From: an uncultured Mollicutes bacterium
Lineage (GTDB): Bacteria > Bacillota_I > Bacilli_A > Acholeplasmatales > Anaeroplasmataceae
Length of the DNA stretch: 64,000 nucleotides
Direction of reading: 5' to 3'
NCBI GenBank assembly: GCA_900540175.1
Contig: UQFG01000003.1
Span: 1 to 64,000 of the forward strand
This document shows positions 51,446 to 61,455 of this stretch, piece after piece. The position numbers and the translations under genes are program-made. The notes beneath the pieces were generated by a model. That model made no database searches. It worked only from the letters and a program-made list of their open reading frames with translations, and was not told where the DNA came from. Positions within the stretch are counted from its first letter, which is position 1; every line of letters starts with the position of its first letter.

Positions 51446-51642
51446 TTGACAAAATTGCTTTTTTATTTTATAATAATAAAATGCGTATTGACGCATTTAT
51501 GAAAGAAAACTGAAAAAATTAGCTTATCAAAGCTGAAAATAGATACGTTATTTGTGGGGATCAAAGAAGGTTTAGAACGAGCCGGATTGCGTATTACGAA
51601 GCCTGTTTGGGCAGTTCAATGAATGAAAGGAAAAGGAACTTT
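51446..51642 (+). promoter_or_regulatory. rpoBC promoter and long leader
   Basis: The promoter is TTGACA (51446-51451), 17-nt spacer, TATAAT (51469-51474). A leader of about 160 nt follows. It has a perfect AAATGCGT/ACGCATTT hairpin at its 5' end and further short stems, without an ORF or a clear terminator. A leader of this kind often mediates feedback on transcription genes. I do not recognise a known motif. Confidence 0.75.
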
Positions 51643-54600
51643 ATGAATTACAAAAACGTGAATTATGGTAAGAAATCCGTCAGACGAAACTATTCTAAAA
51701 TTCGTACGGAAGTTGAGTTGCCGAACCTTATTGAGATTCAAACAAAGTCATTTGATTGGTTTGTACAAACCGGATTGGAAGAATTGTTTCAAGATGTTTC
51801 TCCAATCACTTCTTTCAATGGTTCTTTGAAACTTTATTTCGGGGAACATCATTTTGAAGATGCCAAATTTTCGATTGTCGACTGCAAATTAAGAGACATC
51901 AATTATGCCCGTCCGCTCAAGGTAAATGTCCGTCTTGAAAATGCGCAAACAGGAGAAGTGTTGGAACAGGAATTGTTTATGGGCGATATTCCTTATATGA
52001 CACCGGTCGGAACGTTTATCATCAACGGTGCCGAACGGGTTATCATCAGTCAGATCGTTCGTTCCTCGGGTGTTTATTTTGCCAAAGAAATCGATAAGAA
52101 AACGGGAGATACGAAATATACGGGAACCGTTATTCCCACTCGCGGTGCTTGGTTGGAATACGAAATGGGATCGAGAAATGTTTGGTACGGTAAATTGGAC
52201 CGTTCGAAGAAAATTCCGCTTACGACGGTTTTACGGGCATACGGTCTTTCTTCCAATCAGCAGATTATCGATTTATTCGGAAACAGCGAATATTTAGAGG
52301 CAACCTTTGAAAAAGATGTAACGACCAATTCCGAAGAAGCGGCCATCGAAGTTTATTCCAAACTGCGTCAAGGCGAAAAAGTTCCGGCAGACGGTGCCCG
52401 CTCGTTGATCATTCAACGGTTATTCGATGACAGACGGTACGATCTTCAAAAAGTCGGCCGTTTCAAATACAATACGAAATTAGATGTCTTGCAGCGGGCC
52501 AAAGGGCATACATTGGCTCAAGATGTGGTTGCTCAAGAAGATATTTTCGATGACGAAACCGGCGAATTGCTTTATGAAAAAGGAACGAAGATCGCTTCTT
52601 ATGGGGATTTTATCGGCGGAGAGGTTTTGGAAAAACTCAAAACGGCCAGAGCGGCCTTCCGTCAAACCATCGATTTGGGCAATACGCTTTGCGAAGATCC
52701 GATGTGTGAAATTTTATCCATTAACGTTGTCAAAGGCGATCAATCCGAAGTTGTGAAGATCATCGGAAACGATCATCGCGAAAATTGTTTGCATATCACG
52801 ATGTCCGATATTATGGCGACGGTTAGTTATTATTTGAATTTATATCAGAATGTCGGAACATTGGACGATATCGATCATCTTGGAAATCGGCGGTTGCGTT
52901 TGATCGGCGAACTGCTTAAAAATCAGTTCCGGATCGGTTTTGCCAAATTGGAAAAGAACATTATCGATCGGATGTCCACAGTCGAAGTGCATGAGGCAAC
53001 ACCTCAGAATTTGATCAATATCAAACCGCTTACTTCTTCGTTAAAAGAATTCTTCGGTTCATCTCAGTTGTCGCAGTTTATGGATCAAATCAATCCGCTT
53101 GCCGAAATTACGCAAAAACGCCGAATCTCGGCATTGGGAACGGGCGGTATTGCCCGCGATCGTGCCGGTGTAGAGGTACGGGACGTTCATAATTCGCATT
53201 ATGGACGGATGTGTCCGATTGAAACACCGGAAGGTCCTTCCATCGGTTTGATCACTTCGCTTGCAACGTATGCGAAAGTAAACGAATACGGATTCATCGA
53301 AACACCTTACTTTGTGGTGAAAACCGATGAAACGGGTAGAAAATACGTTTCGGAAGAACAAGTGTATTTGTCGGCTGATAAAGAAGAAGGCTTGGTTATC
53401 GCTTCCGCATCCACCAAATTGGATGCCGAAGGTCATATCATCGAAGAACGGGTAATCGGTAGAAGAAACGGCGAAACGGAAATGGTCGATCCAAACGAAG
53501 TCGATTATATGGACGTTTCACCCAAACAGATCGTATCGGTGGCGGCAGCTTGTGTACCGTTTTTGGAACACGATGATGCCACCAGAGCTTTGATGGGAGC
53601 CAACATGCAACGTCAAGCCGTTCCGATCATCAATCCGGAAAGTCCGATTGTCGGAACCGGAATGGAATACAAAGCGGCTAAGGACAGCGGATCGGCTTTG
53701 ATTGCGACCATGCCGGGAATCGTTCAGTATGTCGATGCCAAAAAGATCATCGTCAAAGAAGACAGCGGTGATTTGCATCGGTATGATTTGTATCAGTTCT
53801 TGCGTTCGAACTCGGCAACGGCCATTATGCAACGGCCGATTGTTTCTCCGGGAGAACGAATCGAACGTGGAGATATCATTGCCGACGGTCAATCCATGAA
53901 AAACGGCGAACTTGCTTTAGGACGCAATGTTCGGATCGCGTTTATGACATGGGAAGGCTACAACTTCGAAGATGCGGTTATCATGAGCGAAAAAATGGTT
54001 TATGATGATGTTTATACTTCCTTACACATTGATGAGTTTTCGGTAGAATGTCGGGATACCAAACTCGGAAAAGAAGAGTTTACGTATGAAATTCCGAATG
54101 TAAAAGAAGAAACAAAGAAGAATTTGGATGCCCGCGGAATTGTTATTCCGGGTACGGAAGTAAAAGAAGGCGATATTTTAGTTGGAAAGATTACACCCAA
54201 AGGTGTAACCGATCCGACACCGGAAGAACGGTTGTTACTGGCGATCTTCGGTGAAAAAAGCCGGGATGTTCGGGATACTTCTTTGCGTGTTCCGCACGGC
54301 GGCGGTGGTGTGGTTCAGTCCATCCAACATTTTTCCAAAGCCAAAGGCGATGATTTGGCACCGGGTGTCAACGAAGTCGTTCGGATTTACATCGTTCAAA
54401 AACGGAAGATCCAAGTAGGGGATAAAATGGCCGGGCGGCACGGAAACAAGGGTGTTATTTCCAATATTTTACCGCTTGAAGATATGCCGTTTACCGCCGA
54501 CGGTCAACCGATTGACATCATGCTGAATCCTCAAGGCGTACCTTCCCGTATGAATATCGGTCAGGTTTTGGAGTTGCATTTGGGTATTGCCGCTAAAAAA

Positions 54601-55158
54601 TTGGGAATTAAAGTTGCCACACCGGTTTTCGATGGGGCGACCATTGAAGATATCGAAGAAATTATGGCGGAAGCCGGTATGAGCAAAGACGGAAAAGAAG
54701 TCTTATACGATGGTCGTACGGGTGAACCGTTTGAAAATCGCATTACCGTCGGTATTATGTATTTTGTTAAATTGAGTCATATGGTCGACGATAAACTGCA
54801 TGCGCGGAATGTCGGTCCGTATACACTCGTAACACAACAACCGATGGGCGGTAAAGCTCAAAACGGCGGTCAGCGGTTCGGTGAGATGGAAGTATGGGCA
54901 CTGGAAGCCTACGGGGCAGCCAATACCCTCCGCGAAATGTTGACGGTAAAGTCGGATGATTTGGTGGGAAGAGATCGCGTCTTTGATGCGATCGTGGACG
55001 GAAAACCGATCCCCGAATCATCGATTCCGGAATCGTTCCGCGTTCTTACACGCGAATTACAAGCGCTCGGTATTCACGTTGAATTAATCAACGAGGAAGG
55101 CGAAAACGAAGTAAATCGTTCGATTGTCGATTTGAAAATTAGAGAAACAGTACGTTAA
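51643..55158 (+). CDS. rpoB: RNA polymerase beta subunit
   Basis: ATG 51643 after AAAAGGAA gives MNYKNVNYGKKSVRRNYSKI and then the standard ELPNLIEIQTKSFDWF; ATG 51619 lies upstream without a good site. The 1171-residue protein keeps the rifampicin region (FFGSSQLSQFMDQINPLAE, KRRISALGTGG), the active-site GYNFEDA and the C-terminal clamp MGGKAQNGGQRFGEMEVWALEAYGA. It forms an operon with rpoC. rplJ and rplL, the usual upstream neighbours, are missing. Confidence 0.97.
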   Translation: MNYKNVNYGKKSVRRNYSKIRTEVELPNLIEIQTKSFDWFVQTGLEELFQDVSPITSFNGSLKLYFGEHHFEDAKFSIVDCKLRDINYARPLKVNVRLENAQTGEVLEQELFMGDIPYMTPVGTFIINGAERVIISQIVRSSGVYFAKEIDKKTGDTKYTGTVIPTRGAWLEYEMGSRNVWYGKLDRSKKIPLTTVLRAYGLSSNQQIIDLFGNSEYLEATFEKDVTTNSEEAAIEVYSKLRQGEKVPADGARSLIIQRLFDDRRYDLQKVGRFKYNTKLDVLQRAKGHTLAQDVVAQEDIFDDETGELLYEKGTKIASYGDFIGGEVLEKLKTARAAFRQTIDLGNTLCEDPMCEILSINVVKGDQSEVVKIIGNDHRENCLHITMSDIMATVSYYLNLYQNVGTLDDIDHLGNRRLRLIGELLKNQFRIGFAKLEKNIIDRMSTVEVHEATPQNLINIKPLTSSLKEFFGSSQLSQFMDQINPLAEITQKRRISALGTGGIARDRAGVEVRDVHNSHYGRMCPIETPEGPSIGLITSLATYAKVNEYGFIETPYFVVKTDETGRKYVSEEQVYLSADKEEGLVIASASTKLDAEGHIIEERVIGRRNGETEMVDPNEVDYMDVSPKQIVSVAAACVPFLEHDDATRALMGANMQRQAVPIINPESPIVGTGMEYKAAKDSGSALIATMPGIVQYVDAKKIIVKEDSGDLHRYDLYQFLRSNSATAIMQRPIVSPGERIERGDIIADGQSMKNGELALGRNVRIAFMTWEGYNFEDAVIMSEKMVYDDVYTSLHIDEFSVECRDTKLGKEEFTYEIPNVKEETKKNLDARGIVIPGTEVKEGDILVGKITPKGVTDPTPEERLLLAIFGEKSRDVRDTSLRVPHGGGGVVQSIQHFSKAKGDDLAPGVNEVVRIYIVQKRKIQVGDKMAGRHGNKGVISNILPLEDMPFTADGQPIDIMLNPQGVPSRMNIGQVLELHLGIAAKKLGIKVATPVFDGATIEDIEEIMAEAGMSKDGKEVLYDGRTGEPFENRITVGIMYFVKLSHMVDDKLHARNVGPYTLVTQQPMGGKAQNGGQRFGEMEVWALEAYGAANTLREMLTVKSDDLVGRDRVFDAIVDGKPIPESSIPESFRVLTRELQALGIHVELINEEGENEVNRSIVDLKIRETVR

Positions 55159-55173
55159 TGGAGGGCACGATAA

Positions 55174-58100
55174 ATGAGTACACAATACAAATATATTAAA
55201 ATTGGATTGGCCTCTCCGGAAGAAATTCTTTCCTGGTCCCATGGGGAAGTTTTGAAACACGAGACAATTAACTATCGTACTTTAAAACCGGAACCGGACG
55301 GACTGTTCTGCGAAAAGATTTTCGGTCCGATGAAGGATTATCAGTGCGCCTGCGGTAAATCCAAAAGAAATACCGATAAAGGTAAAATCTGCGATAAATG
55401 CGGCGTTGAAATCACAGAATCGAAAGTTCGTCGGGAACGGATGGGGCATATCAAACTGGCCAGTCCGGTTGTTCATACGTGGTTTTTAAGAAACAGCACC
55501 TCTCCGCTGGCCACTCTTTTGGATATTAAGACCAAAGATTTGGAAGAAATCGTTTATTTGGCCGCTTACATCGTTATTTCGGCGGACAAAGATACCGGTT
55601 TGGTTAAAAAACAGATTTTAACGGAAGGTGAATATTCCGTTAAAAGTGAAATGTATCCCGGTAAATTCAAAGCGTTGACCGGTGCGGAAGCGGTTAAAAC
55701 GTTATTAAAAGAAATCGATTTGGAAAAAGAAGATGCCATTTTAAGAAAAAAATTGAAATCATCTTCCAAACAACGGCGCGATCGTGTCATCAAGCGCTTG
55801 GAAGTGGTGGAATCGTTCCTTCACAGTGATAATAAGCCGGAATGGATGATTTTGGAAGTTTTACCGGTCATACCGCCTGATTTACGGCCGATGGTTCAAT
55901 TAGAAGGCGGACGTTTTGCTACTACGGATCTAAACGATTTATATCGCCGTATTTTAAATCGAAACAATCGTCTTAAAAAACAATTTGAACAAAATGCACC
56001 GCATTTGATTACCAAAAACGAAAAACGGATGCTGCAAGAAGCGGTCGATGCATTGATCGATAATTCCAAACGCGGTAAAAAAGCCGTTGTCGAAAAGAAT
56101 CATCATTTAAAAAGTTTATCGGATATGTTACGAGGAAAACAAGGACGTTTCCGTCAGAATCTGCTTGGAAAACGGGTGGATTATTCGGGACGTTCGGTTA
56201 TCGTTGTCGGTCCGTCTTTAAAGATGTACCAGTGCGGTATTCCCAAAGAAATGGCATTGATTCTGTTTAAACCGTTTGTTTTAAGAGAATTAATCAAAGC
56301 CGGTAACAGCATTGCGGTGGCATCGAAAGCTTGCGACAATCAAGATGATTCCGTATGGGGTATTTTAGAAGAAGTTATTCGGGAACATCCGGTTTTATTA
56401 AACCGGGCGCCGACGTTGCACCGTTTGGGAATCCAGGCTTTTGAACCGGTTTTGATCGAAGGAAAAGCCATTCGTTTGCATCCGCTTGTTTGTACGCCGT
56501 TTAATGCCGACTTTGACGGGGATCAAATGGCCGTACACGTTCCGCTTTCGTTAGAAGCACAAGCTGAAGCACGTCTTTTAATGTTGGCAAGCAACAATAT
56601 TTTGAATCCGAAAGACGGAAAACCGGTTGTAACGCCGTCTCAGGATATGATTTTGGGAAATTACTACTTGACCTTAGAACGCAAAGGCGAACCGAACGAA
56701 GGTCATTTCTATAAAGATTACAACGAAGCGTACATGGCTTATAAAAACGGAACCATTACGCTGCATACGCGTATTTTTATTGATCCGTCGTATTTGCCAA
56801 ATGAAAAATTCATCAATCATACGCCACATGGAAAATATTTATTTACGACACTCGGTAAGATGATTTTTAATCAAATTTTACCGGATGAATTTCCGTATCT
56901 AAACGAACCAACGGAAGAAAATCTTTGTGTGGCAACTCCGGATAAGTATTTCTTGGATTTCCAAAATCCGAACAATACCTACGAGGCAATGTTAGAAAGA
57001 GACGAAGTTTCGCCGTTTAAGAAAAAGTTTATTGCTAGAATCATTGCCGAAGTTTTCAAACGGTTCCAAATTACGGAAACTTCTAAAATGCTCGATCGGA
57101 TCAAAGATCTCGGTTTCCAATATTCGACCATTGCCGGATTGACGATTTCGGCTGCCGATGTTTTGGACTATAAAGGAAAACAAACCCGAATCGCGCAGGC
57201 CGATCAAAAAATCGATGAAATCACGGAAATGTTTGAACTAGGTCAGTTAACCAATAAAGAACGTAAAAAATTGGTTGAAAAAGAGTGGAGCGATGCCCGT
57301 AACGAGATTCAAGACGGTCTTTGGGAAGAATTAGCCAAACAAAAAGACAACCATATCTTTATGATGGCCGATTCCGGTTCACGGGGTAATGCATCTAACT
57401 TTGCCCAATTGGCGGGTATGCGCGGTTTGATGAGCAATACCGCTGGTGAAACCATCGAAGTACCGGTTAAAGCGAACTTCCGTGAAGGTCTGACGGTTTC
57501 CGAATTCTTTATTTCCACACACGGTGCCCGCAAAGGATCCACCGATACGGCGCTTAAAACGGCCGAATCCGGTTATTTGACTCGTCGGTTGGTCGATGTT
57601 TCGCAGGATGTCATTGTTTCAATGGAAGACTGCGGTACGGAAAAAGGAACATATGTGGAAGATATTATCGATGAATCCGGTAAAGCGGTTGTTACGCTTG
57701 CGGATCGGATCATCGGACGGTTTGCGGCTAAGGATGTTATTCATCCGGAAACAGGAGAAGTGTTGGTTCATCGGAACGAATTGATTACCGAGGAGATGGC
57801 CGCTGTTATTACAGGCTGCGATATCAAAACGGTTTGCATCCGAACCAATTTGACATGTAATGCCAAAATGGGCGTTTGTATGAAGTGTTACGGTCGGAAC
57901 TTGGCAACCAATAAAGTGGTCGAAGTCGGTGAAGCGGTCGGTACTGTTGCCGCTCAGTCCATTGGTGAACCGGGTACCCAGTTGACGATGCGTACCTTCC
58001 ATACCGGTGGTGTGGCTTCAACAGCCGATATCACGCAGGGTCTTCCGCGTGTTCAGGAATTGTTTGAAGCGCGTCGTCCGAAAGGAAAAGCGACGATCAG

Positions 58101-58875
58101 TGAAATCGACGGGGTGGTTGCATCCATCGATAAGGCGAAAAACGGATTGGCTGTAACCATTCAAAACGAACAGGAACAAAAAATTTATACGATCGACGCA
58201 ACGGCGGAATTATTGGTACGGGAAGGTTCTTTGATCCACCGCGGGGAAAAATTGATGAAAGGATCCATTCACCCCAAAGAATTACTGCGAATCAAAGATG
58301 CCGAAGCCGTTCAAAAATACATTGTGGAAGAAGTACAGAAAGTATATCGTTCTCAGTCGGTGGAAATTTCGGATAAACACATTGAAATCATCGTTCGTCA
58401 AATGATGCGTAAACTGATGGTGGTTCAAGAAGGCGATACCGATTTATTGCCGGGGCGGGATATTTCTTTACTGGAATTCAACGAGGCTTGCCGCAAGGTA
58501 TTGAGTGAAGGCGGAAAACTGCCGACTGCCAAACCGTTGTTGTTGGGAATTACCAAAGCCGCACTGGCTTCTCAATCGTTCTTGTCTGCTTGTTCCTTCC
58601 AGGAAACAACTCGTATTTTGACGTCTGCTGCCATTGAGTCTAAAACCGATTATCTGGTTGGTTTAAAAGAAAATGTGATCATCGGCGGGTTGATTCCGGC
58701 TGGTACGGGTGTATTGGTAGAAGATACATTTGAATGCGAACATGCGCCTGTTGAAGAAAAAATCGAGTTGGAAGATTCTGAGGATTTTGATGATGTATTT
58801 ACGGATGATGAGGCCGAAGACGATTACATCGATGAAGAATTGGAAACTTTTGATGACGAAGACGACGCAGAATAA
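55174..58875 (+). CDS. rpoC: RNA polymerase beta' subunit
   Basis: The 1233-residue protein has the zinc ribbon [19 protein letters not shown], the catalytic [12 protein letters not shown], the second zinc site [11 protein letters not shown] and the trigger-loop region [18 protein letters not shown]. The C-terminus is a highly acidic tail of about 40 residues ([10 protein letters not shown] onward), which may take over some of the role of an acidic delta subunit. The gene starts 15 bp after rpoB with GGAGGGCACG. Confidence 0.97.
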   Translation: MSTQYKYIKIGLASPEEILSWSHGEVLKHETINYRTLKPEPDGLFCEKIFGPMKDYQCACGKSKRNTDKGKICDKCGVEITESKVRRERMGHIKLASPVVHTWFLRNSTSPLATLLDIKTKDLEEIVYLAAYIVISADKDTGLVKKQILTEGEYSVKSEMYPGKFKALTGAEAVKTLLKEIDLEKEDAILRKKLKSSSKQRRDRVIKRLEVVESFLHSDNKPEWMILEVLPVIPPDLRPMVQLEGGRFATTDLNDLYRRILNRNNRLKKQFEQNAPHLITKNEKRMLQEAVDALIDNSKRGKKAVVEKNHHLKSLSDMLRGKQGRFRQNLLGKRVDYSGRSVIVVGPSLKMYQCGIPKEMALILFKPFVLRELIKAGNSIAVASKACDNQDDSVWGILEEVIREHPVLLNRAPTLHRLGIQAFEPVLIEGKAIRLHPLVCTPFNADFDGDQMAVHVPLSLEAQAEARLLMLASNNILNPKDGKPVVTPSQDMILGNYYLTLERKGEPNEGHFYKDYNEAYMAYKNGTITLHTRIFIDPSYLPNEKFINHTPHGKYLFTTLGKMIFNQILPDEFPYLNEPTEENLCVATPDKYFLDFQNPNNTYEAMLERDEVSPFKKKFIARIIAEVFKRFQITETSKMLDRIKDLGFQYSTIAGLTISAADVLDYKGKQTRIAQADQKIDEITEMFELGQLTNKERKKLVEKEWSDARNEIQDGLWEELAKQKDNHIFMMADSGSRGNASNFAQLAGMRGLMSNTAGETIEVPVKANFREGLTVSEFFISTHGARKGSTDTALKTAESGYLTRRLVDVSQDVIVSMEDCGTEKGTYVEDIIDESGKAVVTLADRIIGRFAAKDVIHPETGEVLVHRNELITEEMAAVITGCDIKTVCIRTNLTCNAKMGVCMKCYGRNLATNKVVEVGEAVGTVAAQSIGEPGTQLTMRTFHTGGVASTADITQGLPRVQELFEARRPKGKATISEIDGVVASIDKAKNGLAVTIQNEQEQKIYTIDATAELLVREGSLIHRGEKLMKGSIHPKELLRIKDAEAVQKYIVEEVQKVYRSQSVEISDKHIEIIVRQMMRKLMVVQEGDTDLLPGRDISLLEFNEACRKVLSEGGKLPTAKPLLLGITKAALASQSFLSACSFQETTRILTSAAIESKTDYLVGLKENVIIGGLIPAGTGVLVEDTFECEHAPVEEKIELEDSEDFDDVFTDDEAEDDYIDEELETFDDEDDAE

Positions 58876-58896
58876 GCTGAAAATTTAATTATCAAA

Positions 58897-58927
58897 CTGT
58901 CGAACCGATCGGTTCGGCAGTTTTTTT
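58897..58927 (+). terminator. Terminator of rpoBC
   Basis: CTGTCGAACCGA/TCGGTTCGGCAG stem followed by T7. Confidence 0.92.
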
Positions 58928-59005
58928 ATCCTAAAATCGTCGAAAAAACGATAGAATGAAAAGAGATGGCATATACTTTGTTGATTGAAAAATCAAAAAA
59001 TGCTT

Positions 59006-59061
59006 TTCTTATTTCTTTTACTTGTGCTATAATATTATTGTTTGAATGGGAAACGCTTTCA
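59006..59061 (+). promoter_or_regulatory. Hydrogenase operon promoter with a CcpA-like cre site
   Basis: A -35 TTCTTA lies 16 nt before an extended -10, TGCTATAAT (TATAAT 59028-59033). Downstream of the expected start, GGGAAACGCTTTCA (59048-59061) matches the cre consensus TGWAANCGNTNWCA at 12 of 14 positions. A site in this place would block elongation or escape when CcpA is active. Confidence 0.6.
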
Positions 59062-59091
59062 AAAAATGAGAATAAAGGATGTGAAAGATAA

Positions 59092-59586
59092 ATGCGTTTA
59101 AGACAAGAAGCGGTAAAGTTGATTGAAAGTATTTGCGATCGATACCGAAATGAACCGACTCCGTTGATGCTTGTACTGAGTGATATTCAAAAAGAATACG
59201 GTTATATTCCTTTGGAAGTACAGGAAATCGTTTCGAAAAAATTAGGTATTCCGACATCGGATATTTACGGTGTGGTTACGTTTTATTCGTTTTTTTCATT
59301 GACACCGAAAGGAAAATATGTGATCGGTGTTTGTCTTGGGACGGCTTGTTATGTCAAAGGTGGGCAGAATGTCATCGATAAATTTGCTTCGTTATTGAAG
59401 ATCAAACCGGGAGAAACGACCGAAGACGGCTTGTTCACGTTGGATGCGTTACGGTGTATCGGGGCCTGCGGGATTGCACCGGCTGTAACGATCAACGGTA
59501 AAGTTTATTCGAAAGTTACCGTCGATGAGGTTGCAAAAATCATCGATTCTTATCGCAAGGAGGCTCATCAAAATGCAGCAAATTAA
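59092..59586 (+). CDS. NuoE-like [2Fe-2S] subunit of [FeFe] hydrogenase (HydC type)
   Basis: The 164-residue thioredoxin-like protein binds one [2Fe-2S] cluster through CLGTACYVKGG and CIGACGIAPAV. It is the small subunit of NAD(P)-linked, probably electron-bifurcating hydrogenases. It overlaps the next gene by 14 bp. Confidence 0.92.
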   Translation: MRLRQEAVKLIESICDRYRNEPTPLMLVLSDIQKEYGYIPLEVQEIVSKKLGIPTSDIYGVVTFYSFFSLTPKGKYVIGVCLGTACYVKGGQNVIDKFASLLKIKPGETTEDGLFTLDALRCIGACGIAPAVTINGKVYSKVTVDEVAKIIDSYRKEAHQNAAN

Positions 59587-61444
59587 AAGTCAACAAGCGC
59601 TAACGGAAAAAATTGCTTCCTGCACGAAATGTTTGGAAGACAAATTAAGCGGCAACAACAAAAAACGTTCTGTTTTGGTTTGCGGCGGAACGGGATGTCT
59701 TGCCAATGAAGCGAAAGATATCTTGTTGAAACTGAAAGAAGAAATCAAGAAAAACGGTTTGGACGAACAAGTGGATGTCAATCAAGTGGGTTGTTTCGGA
59801 TTTTGTTCGCAAGGGCCTTTTGTCAAAGTGATGCCGGAAGATACGCTTTATCGGTGCGTTAAAGTATCCGATGTGGAAAAGATTGTCAAGACGGATTTGG
59901 TGGATAAAAAAATCGTCGAGGATTTGCTTTATATTGATCCGAAAACCGGTTTGAAAGTGGCCAAGCAAGATGAAATTACGTTTTATAAAAAACAAAAGAG
60001 AATTGCCTTGCACGGTTGTTCGACCATTGATCCCGAAAACATCGAAGAAGCACTCGGATATGACGGGTTCAAAGGTTTTTTAAAAGCGCTCAATATGAAA
60101 CCGCAAGAAGTCATCGATGAAATTTTGGCATCGGGACTGCGGGGAAGAGGCGGTGCCGGTTTCCCCACGGGAAGAAAATGGCAGTTTGCTTATAATGTGG
60201 ACAGTGATGTCAAATACGTTGTTTGTAACGGCGATGAAGGCGATCCGGGGGCGTTTATGGATCGGTCTATTTTGGAAGGTAATCCGCTTTCGGTGATTGA
60301 AGGAATGATGATTGCCGGATATGCCATTGGTGCGACCCACGGTTATTTTTATGTTCGGGCGGAATACCCGATTGCCATTGACCGACTGAAGATTGCGATT
60401 CATCAGGCCGAATCATTGGGGCTGTTGGGCGATCGTATTTTGGGAAGTGATTTCAACTTCCGCATATCCATTCGGCTTGGTGCCGGTGCGTTTGTCTGCG
60501 GGGAAGAAACCGCTTTGCTCAATTCCATTGAAGGGGAGCGAGGCAATCCTCGTCCGCGTCCGCCGTTTCCTGCGGTGAAAGGATTATGGGGCAAACCGAC
60601 CATTATCAACAATGTCGAAACATTGGCTTGTGTGCCGTATATTTTACGGGAAGGTGCCTCTGTTTTCGCCTCGATCGGTACAGAAAAATCCAAAGGAACG
60701 AAAGTGTTTGCACTGGGTGGAAAAGTCAATAATGTCGGTTTGGTCGAAGTTCCGATGGGAACGACGTTAAGAGAATTGATTTATGATATCGGCGGCGGAA
60801 TTCCTTCGGACAAAGCCTTTAAAGCGATCCAAACCGGAGGTCCTTCAGGCGGTTGTCTTACCAAAGACGATTTGGATACGCCGATTGATTACGATAACTT
60901 GATTGCGGCCGGATCCATGATGGGCTCCGGTGGGGCGATTGTCATGGATGAAGATAACTGCATGGTCGATGTGGCAAAATTCTATATGGAATTCATTTGC
61001 GACGAATCGTGCGGAAAATGTACCCAATGTCGAATCGGTACGAAACGATTGTTGGAGTTTCTGACAAAAATCACAGAAGGAAAAGGCGAACTGGATGATT
61101 TCCGTAAATTGGAAAGTTTGTCCAGTACGATTAAAGTCGGTGCTTTATGCGGTTTGGGAAAAACGGCAGCCAATCCGGTTTTATCGACGTTGCATAAGTT
61201 TAAGGATGAATACATCGCACATATCGTCGATAAAAAATGTCCGGCGCACGTTTGTAAGAGTTTGATCGATTATCACATTGATCCGGCACGTTGTAAAAAA
61301 TGTTCGATGTGTGCCCGTGTTTGTCCGACCAATGCCATCAGCGGTGTTGTCGGTAAAGAAAGTTATAAAATCGATCTTGAAAAATGTATCAAATGCGGCA
61401 CATGTCTTGCAACTTGCAAATTCGGCGCAATTTATAAAGGATAG
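59573..61444 (+). CDS. NuoF-like flavoprotein subunit of [FeFe] hydrogenase (HydB type)
   Basis: ATG 59573 after AAGGAGG. The 623-residue protein has an N-terminal thioredoxin-like region (CGGTGCLANEAKD, VGCFGFCSQGPFVKV), the FMN/NADH core (GRGGAGFPTGRKW, GDEGDPGAFMDR, CGEETALLNSIEG), the [4Fe-4S] CGKCTQC site and two C-terminal ferredoxin clusters (CKKCSMCARVCP, CIKCGTCLATC). It links NAD(P)H and ferredoxin to the catalytic subunit. Confidence 0.94.
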   Translation: MQQIKSQQALTEKIASCTKCLEDKLSGNNKKRSVLVCGGTGCLANEAKDILLKLKEEIKKNGLDEQVDVNQVGCFGFCSQGPFVKVMPEDTLYRCVKVSDVEKIVKTDLVDKKIVEDLLYIDPKTGLKVAKQDEITFYKKQKRIALHGCSTIDPENIEEALGYDGFKGFLKALNMKPQEVIDEILASGLRGRGGAGFPTGRKWQFAYNVDSDVKYVVCNGDEGDPGAFMDRSILEGNPLSVIEGMMIAGYAIGATHGYFYVRAEYPIAIDRLKIAIHQAESLGLLGDRILGSDFNFRISIRLGAGAFVCGEETALLNSIEGERGNPRPRPPFPAVKGLWGKPTIINNVETLACVPYILREGASVFASIGTEKSKGTKVFALGGKVNNVGLVEVPMGTTLRELIYDIGGGIPSDKAFKAIQTGGPSGGCLTKDDLDTPIDYDNLIAAGSMMGSGGAIVMDEDNCMVDVAKFYMEFICDESCGKCTQCRIGTKRLLEFLTKITEGKGELDDFRKLESLSSTIKVGALCGLGKTAANPVLSTLHKFKDEYIAHIVDKKCPAHVCKSLIDYHIDPARCKKCSMCARVCPTNAISGVVGKESYKIDLEKCIKCGTCLATCKFGAIYKG

Positions 61445-61455
61445 GAGAAATACAA

